Below are positions 9,654 through 19,377 of a stretch of DNA of 64,000 nucleotides, piece by piece. The position numbers were made by a program, and so were the translations under genes. The notes under the pieces were generated by a model, which was given only the letters and a program-made list of their open reading frames with translations, was not told the DNA's origin and did no database searches. The stretch covers positions 1-64,000 of the forward strand of contig JAEINU010000012.1 in the NCBI GenBank assembly GCA_016342685.1. Reading direction: 5' to 3'. The first letter of the stretch is position 1. Every line of letters starts with the position of its first letter. This DNA comes from Bacteroidales bacterium (GTDB lineage: Bacteria; Bacteroidota; Bacteroidia; Bacteroidales; UBA12077).

Positions 9654-9671
9654 TCAATATATATTTACTTA

Positions 9672-10310
9672 CTAATTTATTAGATTATGTTTGTACGCAT
9701 AACTAATTAAACTGGCAGAATTCTTAGTTCCAGTTTTTGACATAATATTTGTTCTGTGATTAATAACAGTTTTTTTACTTATAAAAAGTTTCTCTGCAAT
9801 TTTGGAATTTGTTAAACCTAAAGATATATATTGTAATATTTCGAGTTCCCTTTTTGTAAGATGTTCATTATAATCACCGTTTAATCCAGACACAAGTTGT
9901 TTAGTTAAAAAAGGCAAAAACTCTTCAGCAATGTATTGTTTGCCTTCGCTTATCAAATGAATTGCTCTTGTTAAATCTGCCTTTCCTGTATTTTTCAGTA
10001 TATAAGCATGTACTCCTAATTCAATCATTTTTTTAAAATAATCTTCTTCGTCGTACAAAGTCATTACAATAATTTTAATATTAGGGAATTTATCCTTAAG
10101 GATTTTTGTTGTTTCAAAGCCATCCATTACTGGCATTTTAATATCTGTGAATACAATATCTACTGGCTTTTTACTAATTAGTTTTAATAATTCTTCACCA
10201 TTCTCAACATCGCCAATAACACGCACACAATCAACTTCTTCTAATGTAGATACAAGTCCAGTTCTAAACAATTCATGATCTTCTGCGACTGCAACATTTA
10301 ATTTATCCAT
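9672..10310 (-). CDS. NarL/FixJ-family response regulator (REC-LuxR HTH)
   Basis: The product has 212 residues from the chosen start (MDKLNVAVAEDHELFRTG). An upstream in-frame ATG at 10406 would add 32 residues that overlap the kinase gene and do not look like a receiver, so I prefer the ATG at 10308-10310, 22 bases after the kinase stop. The receiver has the acidic pocket (AEDH), the acceptor Asp in DIVFTDIKMPVMDGFE, the T in IVMTLYDE and the K in YILKNTG. The C-terminal LuxR-type HTH (about 145-205) reads LTKRELEILQYISLGLTNSK...KLFISKKTVINHR. It is the obvious partner of the multi-PAS kinase upstream in the same operon. Targets are unknown. Confidence 0.92.
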   Translation of the reverse strand: MDKLNVAVAEDHELFRTGLVSTLEEVDCVRVIGDVENGEELLKLISKKPVDIVFTDIKMPVMDGFETTKILKDKFPNIKIIVMTLYDEEDYFKKMIELGVHAYILKNTGKADLTRAIHLISEGKQYIAEEFLPFLTKQLVSGLNGDYNEHLTKRELEILQYISLGLTNSKIAEKLFISKKTVINHRTNIMSKTGTKNSASLISYAYKHNLIN

Positions 10311-10332
10311 ATTTACAACATTATTATATGCA

Positions 10333-12963
10333 TTAATTCTGTTTAATCTCAAATTTGAAATATATTCCAGTTTCAGGTTTACTTCTAAACTGATAATTAC
10401 CATCAATAACTTTAAGTCTATTTAAAATATTTAATAGTCCATTACCATTTTTATTATTTAATTTTTCTTGTAAATTGAATCCTATACCATCATCTGAGAA
10501 ACAGATTTTTATATTCTTATTATTTATAAAACTTATCCTTATATTTTTTGCTTCAGAATGTTTTAATGAATTATTAATTAATTCAATTAAAATTCTATAA
10601 ATAATTATCTCAACATTTTTTTCTAATTTAAGATCTCTACTTAAATTATTATTAAATTCAATATTTATTTTATGTGCAGATTCTATTTTCTTTAGAAACG
10701 ACTCTAATGCTTTAATTAATCCAAAATCAATTAAAATATTCGGCATTAAACAATTTGAAATATACCTTGTAATAGATATAGAGCTATCAATCATTTCATC
10801 CAAATTATTTAAAATAGTATCCTTGCTCTTCTTTTTAAAATCTTCATCTCTTAACTGATTGACATTTAGCTTAATAACAGACAAATAAGGTCCTAATTCG
10901 TCATGTAAGTCTTCGGATAGTCTTTTACGCTCTACCTCTTCAGCATTAACAGTTGCATTTAGCATTCTACTAGCGAATAACTTTTGTTCCGTTATATCTT
11001 CTAAAATAGTTATAATGGAATTTATTTCCCCATTTTGAAAGATTGGAGTTTTGCTAATTTTCGCCCAGAAGGTATTTCCATTCTTTTTACCCCAAAGCAC
11101 CTCTCCATACCATTCATTGCCACAACTTAATTCTTTATTCATCTCAGCAATAATCGTTCGTGTAGTTTTTTGGGGATCATGAATTGGTAAGAGTCTATTT
11201 ATAATATCATTTTTAGAAAATCCTGTAACCTCTCTATATTTTTTATTAGTGTACTCAACAAGTCCTGAAGAATTAGTTATTATTATCATACTTGAGCTGT
11301 GTTCCACTGCCGTAATAAGGTTTCTAATTTTATGTTCTGATTCTTTTAGTTTACTAATATCTTTAAGTATATTTAACATTGATCCGTTTTCAAGTAATAC
11401 ACTTTCTACTTTAAACCGTTTATTTGTAATTGGATAATTAAATTCGCTTGTAGAACCTTTTTGTTTACCATTCTTATCAAAATTACACCATGCACATTGC
11501 TCTGATAATCCAAATATTTCTTTATAGCATTTTTTACCTAATATATTCTTACCTGCTTTAATTATAGCCGGTGTATTCATATAATCAATAATAAAATTAT
11601 CAGAACACACATAAACTCCATCTTCAAAAGTATCCAGAATCTTATTTAATTTGATTTCATTATTTTCTACCTTATTTAATAATTTCTGAAGTTCAAATTC
11701 ACTTTCTTTTTGAGAAGTAATATCCTGAATTACGCCAAATGCAGATATAGGTATACCATTATCAACTATAGTTTTATATGTGCCATATAAATATTTAACA
11801 TTTTTATTCTCTTGAATAATTCGAAATTGAAAACTTGTATTCAGTTTCGAATTTCTATTTTCAATAATTTTCTCTTTAAAAATTTCCCTATCCTCAGGAT
11901 GAATCAAGTTAATAAGAAAATATTTGGTGATTTTATGTGTATTTAAATCGAAAATATTTTTTGATTCCTCAGATAGTTCAATGTAATTAGTGTTTAAATC
12001 TAAATTCCAATGACCAAACTTTCCCACTTTTTGGGCCTCTTCTAATTTACTACTACTTTCTCTTAAAGCACGTTCTGTGATTTTTAAATCATTAATATTA
12101 GTTATAGATACAAGTAATATATAGTTATCTGTAAGCGTGCTAAACTCAATAATTGATGAAAACGTTTTTCCTTTTAAATCAACATATTCAATCTCACTTC
12201 TATATCTAAACTCATCTTTAAATAAAGAGATCAATTCTTGAGTAAAAACCGTAATTGTATTTTGATTAAATGTATCTTTTATTTTTACCCTTAAATGTTC
12301 AACACTTTTAGCTGAATAAATTCTTAATGCAGCCTTATTAGCTTTCAAAATTTTGATTTTAGACAAACATTCATATACAAACTGAGGATTACTGTCAATA
12401 TATTGTTTTAAATCAAAAACCCCTTGCTTTTTCTTCGCATTTAATAGCTTAATAAGTTCAGAAATATCCTCTTCAAATAAAGAAACTGGACTTTCTTCAA
12501 ATAACGAACGGTATTTTATTACAGACTCTTTATACAAATTCGTTCTTTCACGCACTTGATATTCCAACTCATTATTTACATGATATAAATTATTTTGATA
12601 AGTACTTAAGTTAATTTTGTTTCTAATCCTTGCAATTAATTCTTCTTTATTTAACGGTTTTAAAATAAAATCATAGTTGCTTAACTTAAATTCTTTAATG
12701 TTTTTTACCTCTCCTGAATTATTGAATATAAATATACAAGGTACTTTCGAAATATATTTACTGATTATAGATTTTGTTAACCACTTGTAATTATTGTTAA
12801 CATCGATTAAAAGTAAATCTGAAAAATTTGAAGCATTAAAATAAAACTCGATTTTATTAAAATGCACAAAATCTATTTCAAAACTTTCATTATCTAACAA
12901 TCCTTCAAATAAATTTAAACTAGAGTTATTATCGCATATAATAATGATTTTCAATCCATTCAC
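10333..12963 (-). CDS. Multi-PAS NarX-type sensor histidine kinase with N-terminal receiver-like domain
   Basis: The 876-residue soluble protein starts with a receiver-like domain (about 1-115; LLLIDVNNN and FILKPLNKEE, but the first acidic pair is partly lost as CDNN). Four PAS-type regions follow, about 140-290, 300-420, 440-540 and 550-660. The third carries a cysteine-containing segment (CYKEIFGLSEQCAWC) like that of PAS domains suspected of binding metal or Fe-S. The kinase core is of the NarX/DegS class: SEDLHDELGPYLSVIKLNVN with the phospho-accepting His, then LIELINNSLKHSEA, DDGIGF and NGNGLLNI. No transmembrane helix is seen, so it senses a cytoplasmic signal. It is translated just ahead of its NarL-type partner. 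Confidence 0.9.
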   Translation of the reverse strand: MNGLKIIIICDNNSSLNLFEGLLDNESFEIDFVHFNKIEFYFNASNFSDLLLIDVNNNYKWLTKSIISKYISKVPCIFIFNNSGEVKNIKEFKLSNYDFILKPLNKEELIARIRNKINLSTYQNNLYHVNNELEYQVRERTNLYKESVIKYRSLFEESPVSLFEEDISELIKLLNAKKKQGVFDLKQYIDSNPQFVYECLSKIKILKANKAALRIYSAKSVEHLRVKIKDTFNQNTITVFTQELISLFKDEFRYRSEIEYVDLKGKTFSSIIEFSTLTDNYILLVSITNINDLKITERALRESSSKLEEAQKVGKFGHWNLDLNTNYIELSEESKNIFDLNTHKITKYFLINLIHPEDREIFKEKIIENRNSKLNTSFQFRIIQENKNVKYLYGTYKTIVDNGIPISAFGVIQDITSQKESEFELQKLLNKVENNEIKLNKILDTFEDGVYVCSDNFIIDYMNTPAIIKAGKNILGKKCYKEIFGLSEQCAWCNFDKNGKQKGSTSEFNYPITNKRFKVESVLLENGSMLNILKDISKLKESEHKIRNLITAVEHSSSMIIITNSSGLVEYTNKKYREVTGFSKNDIINRLLPIHDPQKTTRTIIAEMNKELSCGNEWYGEVLWGKKNGNTFWAKISKTPIFQNGEINSIITILEDITEQKLFASRMLNATVNAEEVERKRLSEDLHDELGPYLSVIKLNVNQLRDEDFKKKSKDTILNNLDEMIDSSISITRYISNCLMPNILIDFGLIKALESFLKKIESAHKINIEFNNNLSRDLKLEKNVEIIIYRILIELINNSLKHSEAKNIRISFINNKNIKICFSDDGIGFNLQEKLNNKNGNGLLNILNRLKVIDGNYQFRSKPETGIYFKFEIKQN

Positions 12964-13002
12964 AATATTATTAATTATTACGCTGTTAATAAATTAGGGA
13001 TT

Positions 13003-13035
13003 AAAAAAGTGCAATATTCTTAACAAATATTGCAC
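13003..13035 (-). terminator. Terminator of the RND efflux operon
   Basis: The stem GTGCAATATT (13009-13018) / AATATTGCAC (13026-13035) is followed on the minus strand by six T residues. It lies about 175 bases beyond the TolC-type gene stop at 13209 and just before the kinase gene that starts at 12963. Confidence 0.75.
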
Positions 13036-13062
13036 CTTTAATTTTTTTCGTAATTCTTAAAA

Positions 13063-13070
13063 CAAAGATA
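13063..13070 (-). promoter_or_regulatory. Weak candidate -7 box for the kinase operon
   Basis: On the minus strand this reads TATCTTTG, a match to TAnnTTTG. No -33 box is seen. A transcript starting here would read through the hairpin at 13009-13035 before reaching the kinase ATG at 12963, so either it is not used or the hairpin acts as an attenuator. Confidence 0.25.
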
Positions 13071-13208
13071 ATATTATGATTACTAATAACATTTTTGGTA
13101 TTATGTTTCTAAACAGGAAACCTTATGATTTAAACAAGGAAAAAAACACAATAAATTAAATACGTGGTATTATATTTTCCAATATGTAATTAAAGTAAAA
13201 TCGATTTC

Positions 13209-14498
13209 CTACTCATTTAAAAACCCACCCGTCAATCTAGTTAAGGTAGTATTTGAATAAATAAGGTTATAAATCGATTGTAATTGGGTTAATGCAGAAT
13301 TCAAATAACTTAACTGAATATCTCTATAATTAAAAGAATTAATTACTCCCGATTTAAACTTTTCATCAGCAATTTGAAGATTCATTTCAGCTGCTTCTAA
13401 ACTCTCATTAGAAACTTCAAGAAGCACTTTGCGTAAATTGTAAACCTCATATTCGTTATACAACTGATTGCTTAAACTATGCTTAATTTCGTCCGTTTCA
13501 ATTTGAGTAATTTCTTCGTTTATTCGAGCAATTTCGATTGCTCGTTTTCGATTACCCGCCGAAAAGATATCATAAGTTAAAGATAAATTTGCAGAGGGAG
13601 TAAGTGCTTCGGTGTATAATTCAGGTTGTGCATCTGGTTTTACCCACGAGTACGTATTGTTTATACCTGCCGATAAACTAACTCTTGGGTACAAAGTACT
13701 TTTTTGCAGACCAATCTCATCCTGCTGCAATAATAAATTTACATATTGATTTTGCAATGTTTGGTTACTTGCCATCATCTTGTCCATCAAGTCTCCTAAG
13801 ATATATTCATAGGTTTCCGAACTAAACTCTTCCGTAAAGATCCACTCTTTTGATGCATCTTCGCCTAAAAGGAAGTTCATGTTTCGAATAGCATTTCTAA
13901 CTACCACTTCCTGATTTAAAAAAGAAGCCTTATCATCTAAATAAATATTTTTTGCCAACAAAACATTGTAAGTTACCGATCCTCCAATATCATATTTTGT
14001 TTGTTCATATTCATATCTATCTTTCGATAAAACCATCACTTTATTAAGCACATCCAATCGATTTTTCTGCAAAAGAATATTGTAATAACTCATTGTAACA
14101 TCCTGAATTGCACTCTCAACAACAACAGCAGATCGACCCTTTGCCAGATTCTCAAGTTTTTCGAGTTTTTCTTTCGTAATATTTACCTTAAAACCATTAA
14201 AAAGTGTCCAGTTAAGAGTTATATCGCCTGAAATTCTATTTGTTTTTAGCTTATCGTTTAATTCCTGACTATTTGCAGAAACGGCATTAAATCCAAGCGT
14301 TGGAATTCGTCCTGCTGTTCCCCAATTATTATTAATACTAGCAATTGCAACATCCGACTTAGATATTACAATTCCGTAGTTATTTTCCAAAGCCTTTTCA
14401 ATTGCTACAGAAAGAACAAGTTCATCTTCTTGCGCATGTACACTAATCGATATTAAAACAACGAAAAGAGATATAATATATTTACTCAAATTACTCAT
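13209..14498 (-). CDS. TolC-family outer-membrane channel of RND efflux system
   Basis: The 429-residue product has a signal peptide (about 1-23, ending ISVHAQ). Two long helical halves of the outer membrane efflux protein family follow (for example LSVAIEKALENNYGIVISKSD near the start and SLEAAEMNLQIADEKFKSGV near 370). The length is normal for TolC/OprM-type channels. It is the last gene of a three-gene minus-strand operon, 21 bases after the RND pump, and would form the outer-membrane exit duct. No lipobox is present, so it is not an OprM-type lipoprotein. Confidence 0.9.
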   Translation of the reverse strand: MSNLSKYIISLFVVLISISVHAQEDELVLSVAIEKALENNYGIVISKSDVAIASINNNWGTAGRIPTLGFNAVSANSQELNDKLKTNRISGDITLNWTLFNGFKVNITKEKLEKLENLAKGRSAVVVESAIQDVTMSYYNILLQKNRLDVLNKVMVLSKDRYEYEQTKYDIGGSVTYNVLLAKNIYLDDKASFLNQEVVVRNAIRNMNFLLGEDASKEWIFTEEFSSETYEYILGDLMDKMMASNQTLQNQYVNLLLQQDEIGLQKSTLYPRVSLSAGINNTYSWVKPDAQPELYTEALTPSANLSLTYDIFSAGNRKRAIEIARINEEITQIETDEIKHSLSNQLYNEYEVYNLRKVLLEVSNESLEAAEMNLQIADEKFKSGVINSFNYRDIQLSYLNSALTQLQSIYNLIYSNTTLTRLTGGFLNE

Positions 14499-14519
14499 AG
14501 CTAATACTTTTTATACTTA

Positions 14520-17500
14520 TTACTCCTTTATTTCTGGTGTTAATTTCATGCTATTTTGCTCGTATTTCATTCTCCGTTTTTGCAAAATAATAGCAACTTC
14601 AACATCTTCACGTTCTGGTTTTATTCCAGTCCATAAATATTTTAAATAAACCCGAACATCATTTAATAACATTATTAAAACCGGGAAAAATATCAAGATA
14701 AAAATCGTTCCAATTGCTACACCATATGCCAAACTAATTGCCATTGGAATAAGAAATTGAGCCTGGATACTTTTCTCTAAAATTATTGGAAATAAACCAA
14801 CCGATGTTGTAACTGTAGTAAGAATAATGGGTCGTAATCTGAGTTTACCGGCCTCTACAATTGCATCATGTACTTTTCTTCCTTCCAGCAAGCTCCTATC
14901 GTACTTTGAGAGAAAGACAATTGCATCATTTATCACAACCCCTGTAAGAGCAACCATTCCCCACATGCTCATTAAAGATAATGGCTTTCCGTGAATTCCA
15001 TGTCCCCAGAACACTCCAAGCATCGATAAAGGAATCATCGCTAAAATGATTAAAGTCTGATTAAAACTCTTAAAGTGAATAATCATAATAAATATTATAA
15101 GAAGAAAAGCAATCGAAAAGTAAGGAATTATTTTAGCCATTGCTTCGTTTCCTGCTTTTTGCTGCCCTTGAAACTCGTATCGAATACCTGCAAACTGAGC
15201 TTTTACATCAGGCATAATTTCACGACTAATCTGATCCAAAATTTCCGGAACAGGAGCTAAGGGATTAATTGTTTCTGCTTCCACTCGAATCTCTCTTGAA
15301 CCTTGATATCGATTTATTGCTACAGGACCTCGCTCCATATGATAATCGGCTAATTCTGTTAATGGAAACTCACCCTTTGCCGTTTTAATTTTCATATTTT
15401 CCATCTGTCCCAGAGTCATTCTATCCGATTTTGGATAACGAACCCAAACACGCAATTCGTCTCGCCCTTCTTGCAATCTCTGCGCTTGTCCTCCATAAAA
15501 AGCCTGACGAACCTGCTGTGCAATGATACTCTCATCCAATCCTAAAAAATAAGCTTTTGGTTTTAACTTTAATCTAACTTCTTGTTTCCCTAATGCAACA
15601 TTTTCATTAATATCTTTTAATTGTGGCATCTCCGACAAGCGACTCATTAAATAGTCTTTTGCCTCATCAAGCTCATGTAAATTCTTAGACATTAAACTAA
15701 TAGATACAGGCGAACCCCAGCGATTTCTACCTGCAACAGTAAATTTTCGTGCTTCAGGAATTTTACCGATCTCTTCTCGAACCCGATTAGCGATCTCATG
15801 TCCACTTATTGCAATACCTTCCAAATTTATTGGATACACCCGAAGATTTCCAGCATGTGATCCAATTTCTTGCCCGCTAAATGAATTTCCAATAGATTTC
15901 ATTACAAAATCAATAATATCTTCTTCGAGATTAAATTCTTTTACCAACTCGTTGTTTATCTCCCAAACAATAGATTCAAATTTATCTAAATAGATCTTCG
16001 TTTGTCTCTCTCCATCGCCAGGAGTAAACGCAATATTTACTTCGAAATTATCGAAATCGACCATTGGAAAAAAAGTATTCTTAATATGTCCACCTGCTAG
16101 TAATCCCATTGTTATTAAAAACAAAGCAATAGGAATTCCAATTACAGCATGTCTCCATCTTAACAACCAAATAAGTGCATGGTGATATATATCGTCGCGC
16201 AGCCAAGCAATAAATCCTTCAAAATACTTTTTTATTCCTCTATTTTTCTTTTCGAGACTTTTACGACTAAGAATATATTCACTACTCAAGTGAGCAGGTA
16301 AAACAAAGAATGCCTCGAATAAAGAAAAGAACAAACTTGCCACAACCACAATTGCCATGTGATACATCATTTCCATTCGTGTACCCGATAATAATAATAA
16401 AGGCACAAAGGCAATTATTGTTGTTGTAACCGAAGTTAAAACTGCTGGGAAAACTTCCATTGTTCCATCAACAGCTGCTTGCATTGGGGTCTTTCCTTTT
16501 TCAAAATGCAAGTAAATATTTTCTGCTATTACAATTCCATCATCAACCAAAATACCAATAACCAAAATCATTCCAAATAAGGATACCATATTAATAGTAA
16601 TTCCTGCCAGATTAGCATAAATAAACATGGCTAAGAAACTAAATGGAATACCCCACGACACCCATAAAGACAATCGAACATTTAGAAACATAGATAAAAC
16701 AAGAATTACCAGTACTAATCCAATTACCCCATTTTTTGTAAGAAGATCTAAACGACTATCTAAAATCTCCATAAACGAAAATGATATCTCTAATTTTATT
16801 CCTTCATTCGCTTTATTAAATTCTTCTGCATATTTCTCTGCATATTCGGTTATCTCTTCTAAATCTTCTTCAGGCAATTTATCAACACCAATAAAAACGG
16901 CATTTTTTCCATTAATCCAAGATTTATTTGATGTGTCGGCAAATTTCTTTTTTACTTCGGCTATATCTCGAATACGAATATGTCCCCCATCCGATTGTCC
17001 ACGAATAATAATATTACCTATTTTAACCGGATCGGTACTTCGTGATCGTAAACGAATTAAAAGCTCTTCGTCGTCGGATTTTATCTGTCCTCCCGAAATA
17101 TCTTGATTATTTGATTGGATTGCTCTAATAATTTCACTTATAGTGATGTTATAGCGAAGAAGCTCTTCTTCTTTTATTTCAACCGAGATTTCGGGCGTTG
17201 GGAATCCCGATAAGGAGACCTGACTCATAACACCGGAATTCATTAAATCCTCTTCGATTCGTTGACCGTATTCTTTTAAGGTCATTAGATCAACATCTGA
17301 ATCTTCCCGAGAAACCAAGGTCATGTACAAAGCTCCCGATCGAGATCTTCGTTTTGACACAACTGGCCGTTCAGCGGCTGTAGGTAAAGATGATATTCCA
17401 TCAACTGCCGTTTTTACCTCCATCAAAACTTCATCAATTGGGTATTCACCTGTTGTTTCCACAGTTACAACAGAGCTATTTTCCATTGATGTTGAGTTGA

Positions 17501-17741
17501 TTTCTTTTATGCCAACCAATCCACGAATAGCCTCTTCGATTCGTGAAGTAACTCCTTCTTCCATTTCTACCGGCGAGGCGCCTGGATAATATACAGATAT
17601 ATTTAGTATTCGACTTTCTGACTCAGGAAAAAATGCCTTTTTCATACTAAAAAGACTCGCAAGACCAGCAATCAAAACAAATATAATTATCAAATTAGCA
17701 TATATTGGATACTCTACAAATCGTTCTACAATCTTTCTCAT
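14520..17741 (-). CDS. RND-family efflux pump, inner-membrane transporter
   Basis: At 1073 residues it has the standard length of an AcrB/MexB-type transporter. The N-terminal helix (about 13-32), first large periplasmic domain (about 33-330), central helix bundle, second periplasmic domain (about 560-860) and C-terminal helix bundle are all present. The TM4 proton-relay signature GILVDDGIVIAENIY carries the paired aspartates. The TM10-11 repeat of this motif is GVVINDAIVFLSKYD. It exports unknown compounds by proton antiport together with the adaptor (20 bases upstream) and TolC-type channel (21 bases downstream). Substrate cannot be told from sequence; divergence in the docking loops is compatible with drugs, dyes, lipids or bile-like compounds. 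Confidence 0.93.
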   Translation of the reverse strand: MRKIVERFVEYPIYANLIIIFVLIAGLASLFSMKKAFFPESESRILNISVYYPGASPVEMEEGVTSRIEEAIRGLVGIKEINSTSMENSSVVTVETTGEYPIDEVLMEVKTAVDGISSLPTAAERPVVSKRRSRSGALYMTLVSREDSDVDLMTLKEYGQRIEEDLMNSGVMSQVSLSGFPTPEISVEIKEEELLRYNITISEIIRAIQSNNQDISGGQIKSDDEELLIRLRSRSTDPVKIGNIIIRGQSDGGHIRIRDIAEVKKKFADTSNKSWINGKNAVFIGVDKLPEEDLEEITEYAEKYAEEFNKANEGIKLEISFSFMEILDSRLDLLTKNGVIGLVLVILVLSMFLNVRLSLWVSWGIPFSFLAMFIYANLAGITINMVSLFGMILVIGILVDDGIVIAENIYLHFEKGKTPMQAAVDGTMEVFPAVLTSVTTTIIAFVPLLLLSGTRMEMMYHMAIVVVASLFFSLFEAFFVLPAHLSSEYILSRKSLEKKNRGIKKYFEGFIAWLRDDIYHHALIWLLRWRHAVIGIPIALFLITMGLLAGGHIKNTFFPMVDFDNFEVNIAFTPGDGERQTKIYLDKFESIVWEINNELVKEFNLEEDIIDFVMKSIGNSFSGQEIGSHAGNLRVYPINLEGIAISGHEIANRVREEIGKIPEARKFTVAGRNRWGSPVSISLMSKNLHELDEAKDYLMSRLSEMPQLKDINENVALGKQEVRLKLKPKAYFLGLDESIIAQQVRQAFYGGQAQRLQEGRDELRVWVRYPKSDRMTLGQMENMKIKTAKGEFPLTELADYHMERGPVAINRYQGSREIRVEAETINPLAPVPEILDQISREIMPDVKAQFAGIRYEFQGQQKAGNEAMAKIIPYFSIAFLLIIFIMIIHFKSFNQTLIILAMIPLSMLGVFWGHGIHGKPLSLMSMWGMVALTGVVINDAIVFLSKYDRSLLEGRKVHDAIVEAGKLRLRPIILTTVTTSVGLFPIILEKSIQAQFLIPMAISLAYGVAIGTIFILIFFPVLIMLLNDVRVYLKYLWTGIKPEREDVEVAIILQKRRMKYEQNSMKLTPEIKE

Positions 17742-17761
17742 AATAATTCTTGATTAAAGAT

Positions 17762-18952
17762 TTAATTGTTCGCGCCTTTTTCTTCCTTCTCTGTTTTCTT
17801 CTTTTGCTGATCTAAACTTAGATCACCTTGAATCTCAACAGGAGTTCCTTCAAGCACATTAATTAATGGCTGTACAACAATCATCTTTCCTTCTTTAAGT
17901 CCATTAAAGATCAGTGATTTCTCGTTTACTTTAATTATATTAATTGTTTCCTTATGAATTTTTCCGTCGTCGACAATAAACACTTCGTTTGTATTAAATA
18001 CAGCATTTCGTTGAATTTCCATTACTCCTTTAACAGGATGTCCAGAAAAAGAGGCATTCAGAAACTCACCAACCAATACTGGATTTCTTTTGTTATTTTC
18101 TATTCGAATAAAAATTCCTTGCGATTGTGTATTTGCGTCAACAAATTGACTTTTTCGAATAACTTTCCCTGTGTAAACAGAATTTCTTGATTTAGAAGAA
18201 ACCTCCACTAGATCGCCTATCTTTATCCATTCAGCATCAAATTTATCCAACGGAACTTCAAGCTCCAACTTATCGGTTTGAATGATATGAGCAACTCGTC
18301 CTCCCATATTTGTATATGACCCTTCTTCAACAAATACATCAGAGTATGTTCCATTAAATGGAGCAATTATCGTATGGCGACTTAGCTGAAGTTCGTCTTT
18401 TAAAATTCCATAATAATCGCTTAATATATTCCGACTTGCTAAAAATATTTCTAATTTCTCATTATCAAATTGAGGAAATTCTGGCAGCTTCTTATTTACA
18501 TTAATGTTATTAAAGAATGATCTAAAATCAGATTCATATTCTGAATAGTCAATTTTTATATCTGGCAGTAAATTAGCCAATGAATTTAAAAAATTGCTTT
18601 TTTTCGATTTTAAAGCTAAAATAGCTTCATCAGGATACACTGTAAATAATATGTCTCCTTTTGAAAATTCTGCTCCCTTTTTTAATGCTATATTGTTTGT
18701 TAGAATTTTTCCTGACGCTTCGGCAACTACATCTATTTCAGAAATCGAAGAAACTCTGCCTGGTGCTGATACCGGAGAAATAATTACTTGATACTTTATC
18801 TTCTCAGCTTTAACATATCTTTTTGCAACAACTGGCGGACGTCTAAATGGTTCTTCTTTTTGTGCAATTAAGAATTTCATTACTCCAAAAGCCATACCAA
18901 CAATAAATATAAATGCAGCAACTATGACTATTCGCCTATCAATCTGTTTCAT
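17762..18952 (-). CDS. RND efflux periplasmic adaptor (membrane fusion protein)
   Basis: The 396-residue product has an N-terminal membrane anchor (about 8-30, RIVIVAAFIFIVGMAFGVM). A biotinyl-lipoyl domain (about 70-112, VVAEASGKILTNN...KGAEFSKGDILF) is followed by an insert in place of the usual long helical hairpin (about 115-185). The second lipoyl half (about 190-230), beta-barrel domain and membrane-proximal domain come next. The charged C-terminal tail (KKKTEKEEKGANN) is unusual for the family but harmless. It is the first gene of the adaptor-pump-channel operon. There is no TetR- or MarR-type regulator beside it. Confidence 0.9.
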   Translation of the reverse strand: MKQIDRRIVIVAAFIFIVGMAFGVMKFLIAQKEEPFRRPPVVAKRYVKAEKIKYQVIISPVSAPGRVSSISEIDVVAEASGKILTNNIALKKGAEFSKGDILFTVYPDEAILALKSKKSNFLNSLANLLPDIKIDYSEYESDFRSFFNNINVNKKLPEFPQFDNEKLEIFLASRNILSDYYGILKDELQLSRHTIIAPFNGTYSDVFVEEGSYTNMGGRVAHIIQTDKLELEVPLDKFDAEWIKIGDLVEVSSKSRNSVYTGKVIRKSQFVDANTQSQGIFIRIENNKRNPVLVGEFLNASFSGHPVKGVMEIQRNAVFNTNEVFIVDDGKIHKETINIIKVNEKSLIFNGLKEGKMIVVQPLINVLEGTPVEIQGDLSLDQQKKKTEKEEKGANN

Positions 18953-19377
18953 ATATCAATTTATTAATATTTAACAAAAACGTTCGTATTTTTATCCCTA
19001 GCTAAGACAAAAAATAATTTACAAAGTTTAAAAATAAATCTATTTAGATTTTGTATTTATAGTAATCTTGAAATAGCAAATAACTAATATAATTTCTATT
19101 CCCAAGATTTGGAACCTTCATTTTTTTTATTCATTACAATCCTTATTCTTTAATCATTACTAATCAAATTTAATATTAACTTTTCATTTACAATCTTATT
19201 TTTCAATATTTTACACTCTTATAAGTTACATAAAAGCAAGTGTCGTAAAACATTTTCGATTAAAGATACTGTGCTTTAATAGATTAAATGCGACACATAT
19301 TCACCAGTATAAATACATCCATATTTTTCTAGTATTATATTATACCTTTGGGCAAATTAATTCTGAAGAACTAAAAT
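18953..19377. other. Divergent intergenic region between RND operon and TPR regulator
   Basis: This 425-base gap has no reading frame I would call. It holds a palindrome AAATCTATTTAGATTT at 19036-19051 (7-base arms, 2-base centre) about 85 bases upstream of the RND operon. The pair GTGTCG (19240-19245) / CGACAC (19291-19296) encloses a smaller hairpin ATTAAAG/CTTTAAT. A -7 box for the rightward gene lies at 19343. No -7 match for the leftward operon was found. The palindrome is the best candidate operator for the efflux operon. Confidence 0.4.
19343..19350 (+). promoter_or_regulatory. Candidate -7 box for the TPR/HTH regulator
   Basis: TACCTTTG matches TAnnTTTG and would start the transcript near 19357, giving a leader of about 20 bases before the ATG at 19378. 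No -33 TTTG is evident. Confidence 0.45.

Noticed and set aside
13003-13070. Riboswitch or attenuator upstream of the multi-PAS kinase
   Set aside because: The hairpin with T run is explained as the terminator of the upstream RND operon; the -7 box upstream of it has no -33 partner.
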